A DNA stretch of 64,000 nucleotides from Rahnella victoriana. Its GTDB lineage: Bacteria; Pseudomonadota; Gammaproteobacteria; Enterobacterales; Enterobacteriaceae. The DNA lies in contig NZ_SJOJ01000005.1 of NCBI RefSeq assembly GCF_004330295.1, positions 62,001-126,000 on the forward strand, in the 5' to 3' direction. The translations under genes and the position numbers were made by a program. The notes beneath the pieces were generated by a model that saw only the letters and a list, made by a program, of their open reading frames with translations, did no database searches and was not told the origin of the DNA. Each line of letters begins with the position of its first letter. Position 1 is the stretch's first letter. Positions 18,087 to 28,304 of the stretch are shown here, piece after piece.

Positions 18087-18120
18087 TATACTCTTTCTGT
18101 GGGGCGATCACTGTCGCCCC
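18087..18120 (+). promoter_or_regulatory. Possible kup promoter -10 and 5' mRNA hairpin
   Basis: TATACT at 18087-18092 could be a -10 element, without a convincing -35. A perfect hairpin follows at 18101-18120: GGGGCGA, a six-base loop, TCGCCCC. It would lie at the very 5' end of the transcript, 20 bases upstream of the kup ATG, which itself has a poor ribosome site. No T tract follows, so it is not a standard terminator. It may protect the mRNA or influence translation. Confidence 0.35.
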
Positions 18121-18139
18121 GGAAATTGTGAAGCCACTC

Positions 18140-20014
18140 ATGACGCAAACTAAAAATAAATCATCGCTGCTGACCGTGACGGTGGCGTGTATCGGCGTCG
18201 TCTATGGCGACATCGGTACCAGCCCGTTATATACCCTGCGTGAATGCCTGACCGGACAGGCAGGCATTGCCGTGACACAAAGTGCGCTGTTCGGCTTTCT
18301 GTCGCTGATTTTCTGGCTGCTGATGCTGGTTATTTCCGTGAAATACATCAGCTTCGTGATGCGGGCTGACAATGACGGCGAAGGCGGTATTCTCACCCTG
18401 ATGGCGCTGGCGATCCGTAATCTGAATCCGCGCTGGATCCCGTTTATCATGTTTATCGGGCTGGTAGGGGGCAGTTTTTTCTACGGCGACGGCGTGATCA
18501 CGCCCGCCATCTCGGTGCTTTCGGCCATTGAAGGGCTGGAAATTATCGAGCCTTCACTCGACCGTTTCATCATTCCGTTTGCGATTGCCGTCCTGACATT
18601 GCTGTTTTTCATTCAGAAAAAGGGCACCGGGATGGTGGGCAATATTTTCGCGCCGGTGATGGTGTTGTGGTTCGTGACCATTGGCGCGCTCGGTATTGGT
18701 GGCATCGTGCGTAACCCTGAGGTGTTGCAGGCGATGAATCCTTACTGGGCGCTGCATTTCTTTGTGGAATACAAAATCGTGTCGTTTTTCGCCCTTGGCA
18801 TGGTGGTGCTTTCGGTCACCGGCGGCGAGGCGCTGTATGCCGATATGGGACATTTTGGCAAGAAGCCCATCCGCATCGCCTGGTTTGCGCTGGTCGGGCC
18901 TTCGCTGGTCATGAACTATTTCGGTCAGGGCGCATTATTACTCAGTCAGCCCGCCGCCATTAAGAACCCGTTTTTCCTGCTGGCGCCTGACTGGGCGCTG
19001 ATTCCGCTGCTGGTGCTGGCGACGCTGGCCACCGTGATTGCCTCGCAGGCGGTGATTTCCGGCGTGTTCTCACTGACCCGGCAGGCGGTGCGCATGGGCT
19101 ATCTGCCGCCCATGCGCATTATCTATACCTCGGATGTGGAGTCCGGTCAGATATACATTCCGGTGGTGAACTGGCTGCTGTATTTCGCGGTACTGATTGC
19201 CATCGTCAGCTTTAAACACTCGGGTAATCTGGCGTCGGCGTACGGTATCGTGGTGACCGGCACCATGGTGATCACCTCCGTGCTGCTCGGCATCGTGATG
19301 GTGAAAAACTGGGGCTGGAAATCCTGGGCAGGCGGACTATCGATGGCGGTGATGCTGCTGATAGACATCCCGCTGTTTGCCGCCAACCTGATCAAACTGT
19401 TTTCCGGAGGCTGGCTGCCGGTGGCGATCGGCCTGAGTATTCTGGTGATCATGCTGACGTGGAAAACCGAGCGGTCGCGCCTGCTGCGCCGTCTGCGTCA
19501 GGATCCTGAAGCCCTGGAATCGCTGATTTCGTCGCTGGAAAAAGCCCCGCCGCAGCGGGTGCCGGGCACGGCCGTGGTGATGTCCCGCGGGCAATACGAA
19601 GTGCCGCTGGTGCTGTTGCACAACCTCAAGCACAACAAAATTCTGCATGAGCGCGTGGTGTTACTGACTATCGTCACTGAGGATGTGCCTTATGTGCATA
19701 ACGTCCGGCGGGTCACTATTGAACAGCTTTCACCGGCATTCTGGCGGGTGGTCGCCAGTTACGGCTGGCGCGAGAAACCGAATGTCACGGATATCCTTTA
19801 CCGTTGCGGGCTGGAAGGGCTGAAAAGCAGCATGAACGAGACATCATTCTTCTTATCCCGTGACACCTTTATCCTCGGCGAACCGCGCCCGTGGTACCTG
19901 AAGGCGCGCGCAAAACTGTTCCAGGTGTTGCAGCGTAATTCCCTGCGTGCGCCGGAGCATTATCATATCCCGCCCAACCGGGTCATTGAGCTGGGCGCGG
20001 TGGTCAGGTTCTGA
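18140..20014 (+). CDS. kup: Low-affinity potassium transporter Kup
   Basis: 624 residues, the length of Escherichia coli Kup (TrkD). The N-terminus [26 protein letters not shown] and the following [23 protein letters not shown] are highly conserved family signatures. About twelve membrane helices fill the first 450 residues, then a cytoplasmic C-terminal domain. It imports K+ with protons across the inner membrane. The ATG at 18140 is chosen over the longer in-frame start at 18080 because family members begin here; no strong ribosome site is visible. It is convergent with the HD-GYP gene, with only 13 bases between stops. Confidence 0.96.
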   Translation: MTQTKNKSSLLTVTVACIGVVYGDIGTSPLYTLRECLTGQAGIAVTQSALFGFLSLIFWLLMLVISVKYISFVMRADNDGEGGILTLMALAIRNLNPRWIPFIMFIGLVGGSFFYGDGVITPAISVLSAIEGLEIIEPSLDRFIIPFAIAVLTLLFFIQKKGTGMVGNIFAPVMVLWFVTIGALGIGGIVRNPEVLQAMNPYWALHFFVEYKIVSFFALGMVVLSVTGGEALYADMGHFGKKPIRIAWFALVGPSLVMNYFGQGALLLSQPAAIKNPFFLLAPDWALIPLLVLATLATVIASQAVISGVFSLTRQAVRMGYLPPMRIIYTSDVESGQIYIPVVNWLLYFAVLIAIVSFKHSGNLASAYGIVVTGTMVITSVLLGIVMVKNWGWKSWAGGLSMAVMLLIDIPLFAANLIKLFSGGWLPVAIGLSILVIMLTWKTERSRLLRRLRQDPEALESLISSLEKAPPQRVPGTAVVMSRGQYEVPLVLLHNLKHNKILHERVVLLTIVTEDVPYVHNVRRVTIEQLSPAFWRVVASYGWREKPNVTDILYRCGLEGLKSSMNETSFFLSRDTFILGEPRPWYLKARAKLFQVLQRNSLRAPEHYHIPPNRVIELGAVVRF

Positions 20015-20027
20015 CTGCCCGTCCGCG

Positions 20028-22925
20028 TTACGAGGCCATCTGCTGCGGGACAAGTTTTTGCAGCAGGGCGGCCACATCGACCTCATCGACGTTTTCCGCC
20101 AGCAGATACCGGCTGGCGTAGTCGCGCCAGATCTCCGATTGCAGGAAAAGCACAAACACATCGCGGTTCAGATGCTGTTCATTCACCATCGAGGTCATGA
20201 TATTCAGGGCTTCTGACAGCCGCTTGCCCGGTTTATAAGGGCGGTCGGCCGCCGTCAGGGCTTCAAACACATCCGCCACGGCCATCATTTTCACCGGGAT
20301 ACTCATTTGCTGATCGCTGAGCTGATAAGGATAGCCTTTGCCGTCCATCCGCTCGTGGTGACCTCCTGCAATCACCGGCACATTGGCCATGGTGCGCGGG
20401 AACGGCAGTTTTTTCAGCATGATAATGGTCTGCATAATGTGTTCGTTAATTTTATAGCGTTCCTCATCATTGAGCGTGCCGCGTCGGATCGACAGGTTGT
20501 AAATCTCGCCGTAGTTGTAGAGATACACCGGTTCGCGGAGCCTGAACTGATAGCTTTCCGGCAGGTGATTTTTGCTGTCGCGGTAGATGATATGTTCCTC
20601 TTTATCGGCCAGCAGCGGTTCCTGTACCGGCAGTGATTGCGCCGGACGGCGGCCTTTACGCGCCAGTTCACCCGCCGAGACGCCCGCCGTGTCGTCAAGC
20701 GTGCGGGTCCACTGATAACCGGCGATATGCTGAATTCTCAGCAGGGCAGCGTCGGAAAGAAACTCCGTGCCGATATTACAGCGGGCGATGAACGCGAAAT
20801 CGTCATCCAATTGCGCCAGTGCGGCGGCAAGTGACTGTTTGTCGGTGTCCGTCGGCGTCACGGCTGCGTGACAACGTAACCAGTCGATCTCTTTTTCCCG
20901 TTTCAGCACTTCAAACCGCATGCGGATTTCATGAATACGGTCGTAGATCAGTTCCAGCTTGGTGGCTTTATCGACGACAAATTCCGGCGTGGTGATCTTG
21001 CCGCAGTCATGTAACCAGCAGGCGGTATGCAGTTCCTCCCATTCGTGATCCGTCAGGGTGAACGCGGTAAAAGGCCCTTCCTGAGAATCGACCGCCGCCT
21101 GCGCCAGCATTTTGGTGATTTCCGGCACCCGCTGACAGTGGCCGCCGGTGTAAGGGCTTTTGGCATCGATCGCGCCGGCGATCAGCTCAATAAAGGCGTT
21201 CAGCAGGTTCTTTTGTTCCTGTAGTAAATACTGGGTTTCGATGGCAACGGACAGGCTGCCGACCAGCGCATCGACCAGCTGGATCCTGGCCTTCTGGCGC
21301 GGTTCGCTCAGCGATTTCACGCTGAATAACAACAGGAACCCGAGCAGGTGATCATCGTGAGTCTGCATCGGCACCGCGAAATAATGCAGCGGAAGATAAG
21401 GGGAAAGCAGGTCGCGCAGCGGCGCGGGGATCTCCCCGGTATGCCGGAAAACACCGGCCACCGGCGTGCCCTCGCGAACCTTCCAGAACGCCGGTAAATC
21501 ATGGTGATCAAACCGCACCGACGCCACGTCGGCCATCTCCGGCGGTGCGTTGCCCCGGTTAACCGCCACCGGCGTGAAGGTTTCACCGTGCTTATCCGCC
21601 AGAAAAATAATGCCGCCGTCCATGTCGGCGATGTCGGTAGTTTCATCCAGCAATCCCTGCATCTGGCGGGGGAAATTGTCTTTGGCCGAAAGAATGCTGC
21701 CCATCGAAATAAACTGTTTCAGCCTGCGCCGCATTTTTGCCATCGCGAGGCGCAGATCATCCACTTCAGCAATGGCGGAAGGGCGGCTTTCTCCCTCATC
21801 AAAAATCAGGCTGCTGATGGATTCGGCATCCCGCTGCAAATGCAGCAACGGGCGGGAAATGCGCAGGGAAAAAAACCAGACCACGGGCAGGCTGAGGAGC
21901 AACAGCACAAAGGCCACCAGCGTGGCCCTGTTTCTGACCGCATTGGCACCGGCGGTCAGCGTGGCGGAAGGCGTGGCGATCAGCAACTGGTAGCGGTTGC
22001 CGTTGTTGCTGAGGCTGATCACTGAGCCGAACCAGTCCTCATCGTGTGCCCTGAACATCCGGCTGTCGCCGTGGCCTGGCGTGGCGCGGGACGCCAGCAG
22101 CGCCTGTAATTCCGGCGACCGGTCACCTTTTCGCAACGGCTGGCTGGCGACACTCTCATTGGCAAAATTGACGATTTCTGCCTGACTGCCCGCCGGTAAA
22201 TCCTGTTGTTTCAGAAACTGAGAAAGCAGGGCCAGCGAGACATCCAGCCCGATCACCGCCTGCTGATTATCCGCCAGACGGCTGTAAGTGAAGCCGGTCT
22301 CGCCGGTGCCTTTAAACAGGTAATTAGGGGAAGTCACCAGCCCCTGAGAGTGTGATGCCTGAATAAACCAGTCGCGGCTGCGCGGATCAAACAGCTCGTT
22401 GTCGACAACACGCTCACTGATAATGTGCTGATTATCATCCAGATAGATAAAGCGTTTTTCAGGTTTACCCGCCAGCCACTGATTGCTCTGAACCAGCCAT
22501 TTCGCGTTGGCGGGGATCTGGAAAAAGGCGCGGCTGGCGGCAGTGATCCGGCGCAGCATAAAAAAGTCACCGCCGGCATAGCCGATATACACTGAACTGG
22601 CGTAATCATTTTGCCGCAGGATTTCGATAAATTTGCCGACCTGCGCCATTCTCTGACTGAGATTTTCCGCGCCGGTGACCGGCATGCCGGTCAGAATATT
22701 CACCGACATCATCATGGTGCGCGTCACATTATTCAGTTCCGCCGCCACCGCATCCCCGGTTTGCTGATATTGCCGCGCGGCGCTGATCTGAGTTAAGCGG
22801 GTGAGCTGGCTGTGGCTGAAAAGGGCGATCACGCTGCCGATGACCACAATCAGTAACGTGAACAGCGTGGCGATCTGAAGATGCAACGGATAGCGGCGGG
22901 TCAGCCCCGAAAGGTAGCCTGACAT
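20028..22925 (-). CDS. Membrane HD-GYP phosphodiesterase with sensory, HAMP and GAF-like regions
   Basis: About 965 residues. Two membrane helices (near residues 15-40 and 325-350) flank a periplasmic Cache-like sensor. A HAMP linker follows (ISRPLLHLQRDAESISS), then a GAF-like region and a C-terminal HD-GYP domain with intact HDCGK (near residue 638) and HHERMDGKGYP (near 860). Such proteins hydrolyse the second messenger c-di-GMP in response to an external signal, favouring motility over biofilm. The ATG at 22925 has a GGGA ribosome site; an in-frame TTG at 22949 would add eight residues. It may influence the BapA-like adhesin encoded later in the window, but that is speculation. Confidence 0.92.
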   Translation of the reverse strand: MSGYLSGLTRRYPLHLQIATLFTLLIVVIGSVIALFSHSQLTRLTQISAARQYQQTGDAVAAELNNVTRTMMMSVNILTGMPVTGAENLSQRMAQVGKFIEILRQNDYASSVYIGYAGGDFFMLRRITAASRAFFQIPANAKWLVQSNQWLAGKPEKRFIYLDDNQHIISERVVDNELFDPRSRDWFIQASHSQGLVTSPNYLFKGTGETGFTYSRLADNQQAVIGLDVSLALLSQFLKQQDLPAGSQAEIVNFANESVASQPLRKGDRSPELQALLASRATPGHGDSRMFRAHDEDWFGSVISLSNNGNRYQLLIATPSATLTAGANAVRNRATLVAFVLLLLSLPVVWFFSLRISRPLLHLQRDAESISSLIFDEGESRPSAIAEVDDLRLAMAKMRRRLKQFISMGSILSAKDNFPRQMQGLLDETTDIADMDGGIIFLADKHGETFTPVAVNRGNAPPEMADVASVRFDHHDLPAFWKVREGTPVAGVFRHTGEIPAPLRDLLSPYLPLHYFAVPMQTHDDHLLGFLLLFSVKSLSEPRQKARIQLVDALVGSLSVAIETQYLLQEQKNLLNAFIELIAGAIDAKSPYTGGHCQRVPEITKMLAQAAVDSQEGPFTAFTLTDHEWEELHTACWLHDCGKITTPEFVVDKATKLELIYDRIHEIRMRFEVLKREKEIDWLRCHAAVTPTDTDKQSLAAALAQLDDDFAFIARCNIGTEFLSDAALLRIQHIAGYQWTRTLDDTAGVSAGELARKGRRPAQSLPVQEPLLADKEEHIIYRDSKNHLPESYQFRLREPVYLYNYGEIYNLSIRRGTLNDEERYKINEHIMQTIIMLKKLPFPRTMANVPVIAGGHHERMDGKGYPYQLSDQQMSIPVKMMAVADVFEALTAADRPYKPGKRLSEALNIMTSMVNEQHLNRDVFVLFLQSEIWRDYASRYLLAENVDEVDVAALLQKLVPQQMAS

Positions 22926-23013
22926 ACGAAGTCCCGGAATAAGTGTCAACTTATCTGATCGTAGCTAACTTACCGGCGGATAAAGAAAATATCAGAAGAG
23001 TGCCATGGTTTGC

Positions 23014-23040
23014 CATGCCCGGCGCGATAAACCGGGCATG
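23014..23040 (-). terminator. Hairpin downstream of the lipoprotein gene
   Basis: A 9-bp perfect stem (CATGCCCGG/CCGGGCATG) with a 9-base loop lies just past the lipoprotein gene's stop on the minus strand. No T run follows on either strand, so it may stabilise the 3' end or terminate weakly. Confidence 0.4.
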
Positions 23041-23064
23041 AGAAAGACGACGTACGGGAAGGGG

Positions 23065-23772
23065 TTATGCCTGCGGGGTTTCCGTCAGATTGGTGACGTT
23101 AACGTCCTGCGGTGACGCAGATTGAGTGGTCTGTGACGACGGGGTTGGCGTCAGCTCGGTCACTGCCGGTGTGGCCGTCTGCTGAGTTGTCACCGGTGCC
23201 GCTGGCGTTGCGGTCTGTGTGGTGACCGGTGCCGCTGGCGTTTCAGGGGTCGCCTGCGGTGCGGTAACCGGGGCGGCAGGGGTTGTCGTCTGCGCCTGTG
23301 CGTCCGTCGCCGGGGCGACATCTTCAATTTGCTTCGGCATGCTCGGCACCGGTTCTGCCGGGATCGATTCTGACTTAGGTTTCGGCACCGGAGTGGACGC
23401 GCGAACTAAGAAGGTCGGTTTGAGATCCGCAACAGAATAGGTCACATGGCTGATCATATCCGGCGAGGTGGCCACGTCGACCGGTGAAATGGTCACGCGG
23501 CCAATCAGCGAACGGGCATAGCCGCCGACCTTGTGTTTGCCTTCCGGCAGCTTAACTTCCAGGCTTTCGCCCAGTCCTAACGCACCGGCATCTTTACCGT
23601 CAACGGTCACATACAGTTTGGTGCCATCGTCCGTTTTTGTCGGGATGTGGGTCACGGTCACCCGCGTCGAACCGAAATCGAAAGCCGGTGCCTGTTCGGC
23701 GGTTTTCGATTTTGCGCATCCTGTCAGGACGAAAATGGCCGCAACAGCGGCCAGAGTGAAGCGATAACTCAT
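23065..23772 (-). CDS. Lipoprotein with a Pro/Thr-rich repetitive tail
   Basis: 235 residues. The signal peptide ends in a lipobox LTGC (mature Cys22), so the protein is probably lipidated and may go to the outer membrane. A globular part follows (residues 30-130) with a segment like PEGA domains (KLYVTVDGKDAGALGLG, KLPEGKHKVGGY). The last 90 residues are low-complexity Pro/Thr/Ala repeats (TPAAPVTTQTATPAAPVTTQ), probably an extended stalk spanning periplasm or cell wall. The start at 23772 is chosen for its ribosome site (GGAAGA) and signal peptide; the frame upstream to 23973 is unlikely to be coding. The function is not known. Confidence 0.8.
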   Translation of the reverse strand: MSYRFTLAAVAAIFVLTGCAKSKTAEQAPAFDFGSTRVTVTHIPTKTDDGTKLYVTVDGKDAGALGLGESLEVKLPEGKHKVGGYARSLIGRVTISPVDVATSPDMISHVTYSVADLKPTFLVRASTPVPKPKSESIPAEPVPSMPKQIEDVAPATDAQAQTTTPAAPVTAPQATPETPAAPVTTQTATPAAPVTTQQTATPAVTELTPTPSSQTTQSASPQDVNVTNLTETPQA

Positions 23773-23989
23773 AGTACGGCGTCTTCCTTTAAGGGATTTT
23801 TGTGATCTGCGTACCAATATACCCGATCCGGGAGGAGAGATGAATGCGCAAAGAGGGAACTCGGAACAGTCTGCCGGAACGGATGTTTCCTTCGTCGCAT
23901 AACCTGCAACTTTCGGTTGAACCGTTTGGTCAATTTGTGTATTTTTATGCAAATTAATTGCATAAAATAACAATCACACAGGAGTGACC

Positions 23990-24757
23990 ATGCTTAAGTC
24001 CTTAATTTTCACCGGGTGTCTGCTTTCTTCCTTAATCACATCTGCCTATGCCGCACAGACGACTTATGTGGTCGGTTCCGGCGGAACTTACCGTCCGTTC
24101 GAATATGAAAACAGCCAGAAACAGCTGGAAGGCTTTGATATCGACATCATCAAGGCCATCGCGAAAGCGGAAAACTTTGATATCAAACTGGTCAATACGC
24201 CGTGGGAAGGCATCTTTGCCACCCTGAATTCCGGCGACCGTGACATCATCATTTCCGGTATCACCATCACCGATAAACGCAAAGCGATGGTGGATTTCTC
24301 CGCGCCGTACTTCCCGGCAGAGCAGTCCATTGTGGTGCCTGAAGATTCCAAAGTGGATTCCGTTGCCGCGCTGAAAGGACAGAAAGTCGGCGTGGTGAAC
24401 TCCAGCACCGGCGACATCGTGGTGTCGAATGAGCTGGGTAAAAACAGCACCGACATCAAACGCTTCGATAACACGCCGCTGATGTTGCAGGAACTGGCGG
24501 AAGACGGCATCGGCGCGGCGGTAGGTGACGTGGGCGTGGTGAAGTACTACATCAAATCTCATCCTGAAAAAGCGCTGAAACTGGTGCCGGATGCGAAATT
24601 TGAACGCCAGTATTTCGGCATTGCGGTCGCCAAAGACAACACCGAGTTGCTGGGTAAAATCAACGCCGGTCTGAAGAAAATCGTGGCCGACGGCACCTAC
24701 GCGAAAATCTACCAAACCTGGTTCGACAAGAACGTTCCCACTCTTCCTGCCAACTGA
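23990..24757 (+). CDS. Polar amino-acid ABC transporter, substrate-binding protein
   Basis: 255 residues. A Sec signal peptide ends at AYAAQT, then the type II periplasmic binding fold of the family 3 proteins: GTYRPFEYENSQKQLEGFDIDI, GDRDIIISGITITDKRKAMVDFSAPYF and the C-terminal DGTYAKIYQTWF. Relatives include GlnH, HisJ and FliY; the ligand cannot be set from sequence alone, but a polar or charged amino acid is expected. The ATG at 23990 has GGAG five bases upstream, better than GTG 23984. It is the first gene of a three-gene transporter operon. Confidence 0.9.
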   Translation: MLKSLIFTGCLLSSLITSAYAAQTTYVVGSGGTYRPFEYENSQKQLEGFDIDIIKAIAKAENFDIKLVNTPWEGIFATLNSGDRDIIISGITITDKRKAMVDFSAPYFPAEQSIVVPEDSKVDSVAALKGQKVGVVNSSTGDIVVSNELGKNSTDIKRFDNTPLMLQELAEDGIGAAVGDVGVVKYYIKSHPEKALKLVPDAKFERQYFGIAVAKDNTELLGKINAGLKKIVADGTYAKIYQTWFDKNVPTLPAN

Positions 24758-24782
24758 ATATTTCAATAAAACACAACGTTAA

Positions 24783-24806
24783 TCAGGGGCGGCAAAACGC
24801 CCCTGA
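24783..24806 (+). promoter_or_regulatory. Intercistronic hairpin between binding-protein and permease genes
   Basis: A perfect 9-bp stem TCAGGGGCG/CGCCCCTGA with a six-base loop lies between the stop of the binding-protein gene and the permease start. There is no T tract. Hairpins here commonly protect the upstream mRNA, giving more binding protein than membrane components. Confidence 0.6.
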
Positions 24807-24818
24807 ACAAGGACAGGT

Positions 24819-25583
24819 ATGACCGGATTTCGCTGGGAGATAATCTCAGAATATGCGCCGCTGTTTGTACAGGGCGCGCTGATGACCATCAAATGCACCA
24901 TTATTTGCGTCATTTTAGGCACCACCTGGGGGCTGCTGCTTGGCCTCGGCAGGATGGCCCGCGCCGATGACGGCCCGTGGAAACACATCCTGCGCTTCGC
25001 CGTGCAATGGCCGGTGCGCATTTACGTCAGTGCCTTTCGTGGCACGCCGCTGTTTGTGCAGATCATGGTGGTTCACTTTGCCCTGGTGCCGCTGTTTATC
25101 AACCCGCGCGACGGGATTTTAGTCGCCAACGGCCTGATGTCTTCTGATTTCGCCCGCGCATTGCGTTCCGATTACGGCGCATTTTTATCCTGCGTGGTGG
25201 CGATTACCCTCAATGCGGGGGCTTACGTCTCGGAAATCTTCCGTGCGGGTATTCAGTCGATCGATAACGGTCAGATGGAAGCCTCGCGCGCGCTGGGCAT
25301 GGGCTGGGGCAAAACCATGCGCAAAGTGATTTTGCCGCAGGCGTTCCGCCGTATTCTGCCGCCGCTGGGCAATAATGCCATTGCGATCGTGAAAGATTCC
25401 TCGCTGGCCTCGGCGATCGGCCTTGCCGATCTGGCGTATGCCGCACGCACGGTGTCCGGCGCTTACGCGACCTACTGGGAACCCTACCTGACCATTTCAC
25501 TGGTTTACTGGGTGCTGACTTTCCTGCTCTCGCTGCTGGTTCAACACATGGAAAAGAGGTTTGGCAAAAGTGATTCACGTTAA
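24819..25583 (+). CDS. Polar amino-acid ABC transporter, permease
   Basis: 254 residues, an inner-membrane permease of the HisM/GlnP type with about five helices. It begins with the [18 protein letters not shown] segment and has FRGTPLFVQ and the EAA loop [29 protein letters not shown], the contact site for the ATPase. The ATG follows an AAGGACAGGT ribosome site. It carries a single-permease operon rather than a pair, so it probably forms a homodimer. The 3' end overlaps the ATPase gene by 14-23 bases depending on which start the ATPase uses. Confidence 0.93.
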   Translation: MTGFRWEIISEYAPLFVQGALMTIKCTIICVILGTTWGLLLGLGRMARADDGPWKHILRFAVQWPVRIYVSAFRGTPLFVQIMVVHFALVPLFINPRDGILVANGLMSSDFARALRSDYGAFLSCVVAITLNAGAYVSEIFRAGIQSIDNGQMEASRALGMGWGKTMRKVILPQAFRRILPPLGNNAIAIVKDSSLASAIGLADLAYAARTVSGAYATYWEPYLTISLVYWVLTFLLSLLVQHMEKRFGKSDSR

Positions 25584-26292
25584 GGATTTACAGAAGCAGT
25601 TTGGCGAAACCCATATTTTGCGCGGCATCTCGTGCGATATCGCAGAGCAGGAAGTGGTGTGCATCATCGGGCCGTCCGGCTCAGGCAAAAGTACCTTTCT
25701 GCGCTGCCTGAATGCGCTGGAAAAGCCGAACGGCGGTGAAGTGGTGGTCAACGGTTTCGCCGTGCATGACCCGAAAACCAATCTGAACACGCTGCGTTCC
25801 GGCGTCGGCATGGTGTTTCAGCGCTTTAATCTGTTCCCGCACATGACCGTGCTGGAAAACCTGATCATGGCGCCGATGTCACTGAAAGGGCTGAGCAAAG
25901 CGCAAGCCGTATCACGGGCGGAAAAGCTGCTGAAAAAAGTCGGGCTGATCGACAAAATTGATGCCTGGCCTGCCAGTTTGTCCGGCGGGCAGCAACAGCG
26001 CGTGGCGATTGCCCGTGCGCTGGCGATGGAACCGTCAGTGATTTTGTTCGATGAACCGACATCGGCGCTCGATCCGGAACTGGTCGGCGAAGTGCTGGCG
26101 GTGATGAAACAACTGGCGCTGGAAGGCATGACGATGGTGATCGTCACCCACGAAATGGGCTTCGCCCGTGAAGTGGCCGACCGCGTGGTGTTTATCGATC
26201 AGGGTGTGATCCAGGAACAGGGGCCGCCAGAGCAACTGTTCAGCGCCCCTGAAAATCCCCGTACGAAGGCATTTTTGAGTAAAGTGTTGTAA
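25561..26292 (+). CDS. Polar amino-acid ABC transporter, ATP-binding protein
   Basis: 240-243 residues of the GlnQ/HisP type. Walker [11 protein letters not shown]-loop [13 protein letters not shown], signature [15 protein letters not shown], Walker [14 protein letters not shown] and the switch His in VTHEMGF are intact. It powers the preceding permease. The start is uncertain: TTG 25561 gives MAKVIH..., while GTG 25570 sits ten bases after AGAGGT and may be the real start. The operon ends in a good terminator at 26299. Confidence 0.94.
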   Translation: MAKVIHVKDLQKQFGETHILRGISCDIAEQEVVCIIGPSGSGKSTFLRCLNALEKPNGGEVVVNGFAVHDPKTNLNTLRSGVGMVFQRFNLFPHMTVLENLIMAPMSLKGLSKAQAVSRAEKLLKKVGLIDKIDAWPASLSGGQQQRVAIARALAMEPSVILFDEPTSALDPELVGEVLAVMKQLALEGMTMVIVTHEMGFAREVADRVVFIDQGVIQEQGPPEQLFSAPENPRTKAFLSKVL

Positions 26293-26298
26293 TCCTCC

Positions 26299-26325
26299 CG
26301 GGCGCACTGTGTTGCGCCCGTTTTC
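26299..26325 (+). terminator. Rho-independent terminator of the amino-acid ABC operon
   Basis: An 8-bp GC-rich stem CGGGCGCA/TGCGCCCG (26299-26320) with a six-base loop is followed by TTTTCT, seven bases after the ATPase stop. Confidence 0.85.
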
Positions 26326-26346
26326 TCACCCTGACGAGGGCTGTCC

Positions 26347-27228
26347 GTGCCGCAATTCCATTCTTACTGCATTTCCTCCACCGGCGAAGAAACGGGAAAC
26401 GGTGATCTCATCGCGCGTTTCCCTTACTGGAGTTTTACCAAAACCGCCATCGCGATCTGCGCGCTGAAACTGGCTGAGCAGGGTGTTCTGCATTTGGATC
26501 ACCCTGTGGAGGGGGAAAACTTTACGCTGCGCCAACTGCTCAGTCATACCGCCGGTCTGCCTGATTATGGCGCACTGGGCCGCTATCATGACGCGGTTGC
26601 CGCCGGAGAAGAGCCGTGGCCGCGTGAGACATTACTCGCCGCCGCTTTCGCCCAAGGCAGGTTGTTTGCGCCCGGTGAAGGCTGGTCGTATTCCAATATC
26701 GGTTACATGTTCGTACGTGAACTTATCGAGGCGGTGTCAGGCAAAAGCTTTGCTCAACTGGTGAATGACATCATCAGCCAGCCGCTCGGGCTGACCAGTG
26801 TTTTTCACGCCACCACCCGCGAACAGTTCGCAGAACTTCATTGCCCGGCGGCCGGACATTATCATCCGGGTTGGGTGTATCACGGCTGTCTGGCGGGTAA
26901 CGCACCGGACGCGGCAAAACTGCTGCATGGGTTATTTTCCGGCCAATTACTCAGCGCGTCGTCGCTGGCGGAAATGCAGGTGACGTATCCGCTCGGCGGC
27001 GCGATTGCCGGGCGTCCGTGGACCGAATGCGGCTATGCGCTGGGGCTGATGCGCGGCGCGATGGGCGGGAGCGGTCGCGTTGCCGGCCATACCGGCGGCG
27101 GCCCTTCCTGTGTCAACGCGGTGTACCATTTTCCGGATCTGCCCGATGCCATGACCGTTGCCTGTTTTGCCGAAGGCGATCATGAGGGAAGTGTGGAATC
27201 CGAAGCGGGCAGGCTGGCAAGGGCGTAA
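26347..27228 (+). CDS. Serine hydrolase of the beta-lactamase/penicillin-binding class C type
   Basis: 293 residues. The class C beta-lactamase-like active site is visible: Ser29-x-x-Lys32 in WSFTK, the Tyr in GWSYSNIGYMF, and HTGGG near residue 244. There is no signal peptide, so it is probably cytoplasmic and more likely an esterase, amidase or peptidase than a beta-lactamase. The LSHTAGLPDY segment is typical of the family. The start codon is GTG, with GAGGG seven bases upstream. It follows the ABC operon's terminator and probably has its own promoter. The substrate is unknown. Confidence 0.88.
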   Translation: MPQFHSYCISSTGEETGNGDLIARFPYWSFTKTAIAICALKLAEQGVLHLDHPVEGENFTLRQLLSHTAGLPDYGALGRYHDAVAAGEEPWPRETLLAAAFAQGRLFAPGEGWSYSNIGYMFVRELIEAVSGKSFAQLVNDIISQPLGLTSVFHATTREQFAELHCPAAGHYHPGWVYHGCLAGNAPDAAKLLHGLFSGQLLSASSLAEMQVTYPLGGAIAGRPWTECGYALGLMRGAMGGSGRVAGHTGGGPSCVNAVYHFPDLPDAMTVACFAEGDHEGSVESEAGRLARA

Positions 27229-27299
27229 GCTAATGGCCTCTTATTGAAGCCACTTTGTGCTAAATTAGCCGACATTCTTACTGGCATTCCCGAGGCAAC

Positions 27300-28298
27300 A
27301 TGATCACTCCGCTCAACCGTACCACCCGTGAAATGAAGATCAACAATGTGGTGCTGGTCACCAGTGCGTTGAAATCGCTGGGGTCGGCGACCAAAGCGGA
27401 TCTGGCAGGGGTGACCGGGCTGAGTATTGCCACCTGCGGCGCGGTGCTCAACGATCTGAGCCTGAGCCGCGAAGTGCTGGCGCTGGAACGGGAAGTGTCA
27501 CGCGGCGGCCGTCCGGCACAGCGTTATGCCTATAACCCGGATTTCTTCTCCGTGCTGAGTCTGTATGCGCAGGGCAGTGATGCGGGCGCGCAGATTATCT
27601 GGTCGGTGAATACCGCCACGGGCGAAAGTCTGGCGCAGGGCGAGGTGCGTTTTCTGCCACTGACCCTGACCCGGTTTTATCAGCAAATTGAGCGTCTGCT
27701 GGCGGAGTATCCCAACATCAAAGCCCTCGGTATCGGGTTGCCGGGTGTGGTGGTAAAAGGCACCGTCGCGACCTGTGACATCAGTGCCTTCGCCGGTGTG
27801 CCTGTGGAGCAGCAGTTGCGCGAGCGGCTGGGGATTTACGTGCAGGCCGACAATGACATGAACTACACCGCCTGGGGATTTTACCGCAGCAGTTGCGCCG
27901 GTGTGACCGCGCCGGTGGCCTATCTGTTCAAACCGGCGGTGCCGTGTCTGGGCTGCGGCATGGTGGTCAACGGTCAGGTTTTGCACGGTGCCAGCCAGTT
28001 TGCCGGTGAAGTCTCCAATCTGCCTTATCAGGATATGGATAAACTGCCGGTGGCCGAAGAGATGGCGAAGGTGGTGATCTCCCTGGCGGCAATCATCAAC
28101 CCGGCGACCATCGCGCTCTCCGGCCCTAAAATCAGCGAGGCGCTGATCCCTGAACTGACCGCTCTCTGCCTGCAACATATCCCGGCGCAACATATGCCCG
28201 CGCTGATTTACCGTCCGTCGATGCGTCAGGATTATCTGCAAGGCATCACGGAACTGACCCTGAGAAATTACAACCTGCACGTCGCTTTCGGCGAGTGA
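27300..28298 (+). CDS. ROK-family transcriptional regulator
   Basis: 332 residues. A winged-helix DNA-binding domain fills the first 70 residues (TTREMKINNVVLVTSALKSLGSATKADLAGVTGLSIATCG), followed by an ROK sugar-kinase-like domain (ALGIGLPGVVVKG, ADNDMNYTAWGF). The cysteine motif VPCLGCGMVVNG is reduced relative to kinase members, so it is likely a regulator, not a kinase. The neighbouring MFS gene starts 89 bases downstream with a 25-base palindrome overlapping its promoter, and it is the obvious target. The inducing sugar or metabolite is unknown. Confidence 0.88.
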   Translation: MITPLNRTTREMKINNVVLVTSALKSLGSATKADLAGVTGLSIATCGAVLNDLSLSREVLALEREVSRGGRPAQRYAYNPDFFSVLSLYAQGSDAGAQIIWSVNTATGESLAQGEVRFLPLTLTRFYQQIERLLAEYPNIKALGIGLPGVVVKGTVATCDISAFAGVPVEQQLRERLGIYVQADNDMNYTAWGFYRSSCAGVTAPVAYLFKPAVPCLGCGMVVNGQVLHGASQFAGEVSNLPYQDMDKLPVAEEMAKVVISLAAIINPATIALSGPKISEALIPELTALCLQHIPAQHMPALIYRPSMRQDYLQGITELTLRNYNLHVAFGE

Positions 28299-28304
28299 TC
28301 CGCA

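Noticed and set aside
23773..23973. Upstream in-frame extension of the lipoprotein ORF
   Set aside because: It would place the lipobox in mid-protein; the ATG at 23772 gives a proper signal peptide.
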